Assembly (NCBI GenBank): GCA_031267155.1
Contig: JAIRZR010000077.1
Coordinates: 1-15,286, forward strand
Direction: 5' to 3'
DNA from: Prevotellaceae bacterium
GTDB lineage: Bacteria > Bacteroidota > Bacteroidia > Bacteroidales > UBA932
Length of the DNA: 15,286 nucleotides
A model generated the notes under the pieces. It saw only the letters and a program-made list of their open reading frames with translations. It did no database searches and was not told the origin of the DNA. The translations under genes and the position numbers were made by a program. Below are positions 14,775 to 15,286 of the stretch, in pieces. Position 1 is the stretch's first letter, and the number at the start of each line of letters is the position of its first letter.

Positions 14775-14847
14775 TATCTCTCTGCGCGGCAAATGCAAGG
14801 CAGGCAAGAATATCCTGCCGTGTCAGTTCGGGGAAATCGACTATAAA
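14764..14847 (-). pseudogene. C-terminal fragment of a DUF433 (antitoxin-like) protein
   Basis: A minus-strand frame reads FIVDFPELTRQDILACLAFAAQRDIIL, then TAA at 14766-14764. The string DFPELTR-DILACLAFAA-R is the hallmark C-terminal helix region of DUF433 proteins, small DNA-binding proteins often paired with a PIN-type toxin. The N-terminal two thirds (GxPxIxGTRI part) are missing: the same frame meets the stop of the histidine kinase fragment at 14856-14854. The fragment overlaps the last 11 bases of the ACP gene. It is a relic; no toxin gene is adjacent. Confidence 0.7.
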
Positions 14848-14853
14848 TAATTG

Positions 14854-14997
14854 TTATATCGCCGGCAGCAGTATTTCGAAACATGCGCCTTTTTCGTCCG
14901 GGACGAACAGTATCGTACCGCCGAAGCTTTCGATTATACTCCTGGATATTGCCAGGCCGAGACCTGTACCTCCCGATTTGGTTCTTGGAAGTATTAT
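14854..14997 (-). pseudogene. Sensor histidine kinase, C-terminal end only
   Basis: The last 47 or so codons encode TKSGGTGLGLAISRSIIES, then FGG, an acidic turn, and KGACFEILLPAI before TAA. This is the G2-box and final strand of a histidine kinase ATPase (HATPase_c) domain. The frame runs on upstream into the repeat element at 14998, whose DNA supplies unrelated residues, so the kinase reading ends where the element begins. The sensor part, the phosphorylated histidine, and the N and G1 boxes are absent from the window. They could lie beyond base 15286 if the element split the gene, or be lost. Not functional as seen. Confidence 0.75.
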
Positions 14998-15286
14998 ACA
15001 GTGCGCGGGGCAGTTTTGTACATTGCGGACAAACTCCGTAAGGAGTTTAAGATGGATAACCCCGAACAAGCCGCAGGCGCAGTTCGGGGTAAAGCTCCTC
15101 TCCGTCACAACTCCGTAAGGACTTGAATCAACCGTAAGGTTGAACCTGCTTCGCAGTTTTGGAGTGCGATAGCTTACCCCGGGCTGCACTTCGCTTGCCC
15201 GGGGTTATCGACATCAGACGCCTGCGGCGTCAAAAGACACGAAGCATCTCTACATTTTTACCTCACAATTTTAACCCGCGCACTGT
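14998..15286 (-). mobile_element. MITE-like hairpin repeat, copy 2 (complete between terminal inverted repeats)
   Basis: Bounded by ACAGTGCGCGGG (14998-15009) and its exact reverse complement CCCGCGCACTGT (15275-15286): 12-bp perfect terminal inverted repeats around a 289-bp element. Inside are hairpins AAACTCC/GGAGTTT (15031-15048), ACCCCGAAC/GTTCGGGGT (15059-15090), an imperfect one around 15109-15125, TCAACC/GGTTGA (15128-15143), CTGC/GCAG (15146-15156), CCCCGGGC/GCCCGGGG (15177-15204), and GACGCC/GGCGTC (15217-15231). Oriented opposite to copy 1. No transposase gene. The sequence ends on the final base of the right terminus, so a target-site duplication cannot be checked. Left flank is GTATTAT. 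Confidence 0.8.

Noticed and set aside
14803..14824. GGCAGG/CCTGCC hairpin after the ACP as a terminator
   Set aside because: No T run follows on either strand, and the bases are explained by the DUF433 fragment.

Overview
The window looks like chromosomal DNA from a member of the Bacteroidota, most likely Bacteroidales. Evidence: several promoters fit the TTTG-N19-TAnnTTTG pattern of that phylum (two of them exactly), Shine-Dalgarno sites are weak or absent, and the products recognised by eye (a Flavobacterium-type aromatic ammonia-lyase, a short CstA, a NahK-like kinase, a GH99/WbsX-like secreted protein) are typical of the group. Both ends look cut. The left edge runs through an M48 metallopeptidase lipoprotein gene, and the right edge stops exactly on the last base of a repeat terminus.

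Layout, left to right. 1-401: start of an M48 protease lipoprotein (minus). 706-780: tRNA-Asp(GTC) with an exact promoter and a terminator. 1156-2561: bioC-bioD (minus) for biotin synthesis, next to a degraded IS5-type transposase (2635-2880). 3012-4139: dnaN (minus) with an exact promoter and a hairpin terminator. 4310-8501: a tight minus-strand operon reading NahK-like sugar kinase, DUF2147 protein, GH99-like secreted protein, CstA. A frameshifted small lipoprotein (8520-8790) lies just upstream, behind the likely operon promoter. 8791-9660: no gene, but rich in repeats. 9668-14774: a plus-strand operon reading tyrS, tyrosine/histidine ammonia-lyase, FabG-like ketoreductase, FabF-like ketosynthase, acyl carrier protein. 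14764-14997: fragments of a DUF433 protein and of a sensor histidine kinase (minus). 14998-15286: a repeat element with terminal inverted repeats.

The plus-strand operon is the metabolic highlight. The ammonia-lyase would turn tyrosine into 4-coumarate (or histidine into urocanate, if it is a true HAL). The ketosynthase, ketoreductase and ACP are the core set used to extend such an aryl starter into an aryl polyene or flexirubin-type pigment. tyrS, which uses the same amino acid, overlaps the lyase gene by an ATGA junction. The cassette stops after the ACP and runs into gene debris, so the rest of a normal aryl polyene cluster is elsewhere or lost.

The most unusual DNA is a roughly 290-bp element built almost entirely of short hairpins. 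One full copy (14998-15286) has perfect 12-bp terminal inverted repeats and abuts a histidine kinase 3' end. A second, right-truncated copy (9010-9244) lies in the opposite orientation. The pair brackets the tyrS-to-ACP cassette, and 83 bp are identical between the copies. I read it as a MITE-like or structured repeat. No transposase for it is visible here. No CRISPR array, rRNA or origin was seen.
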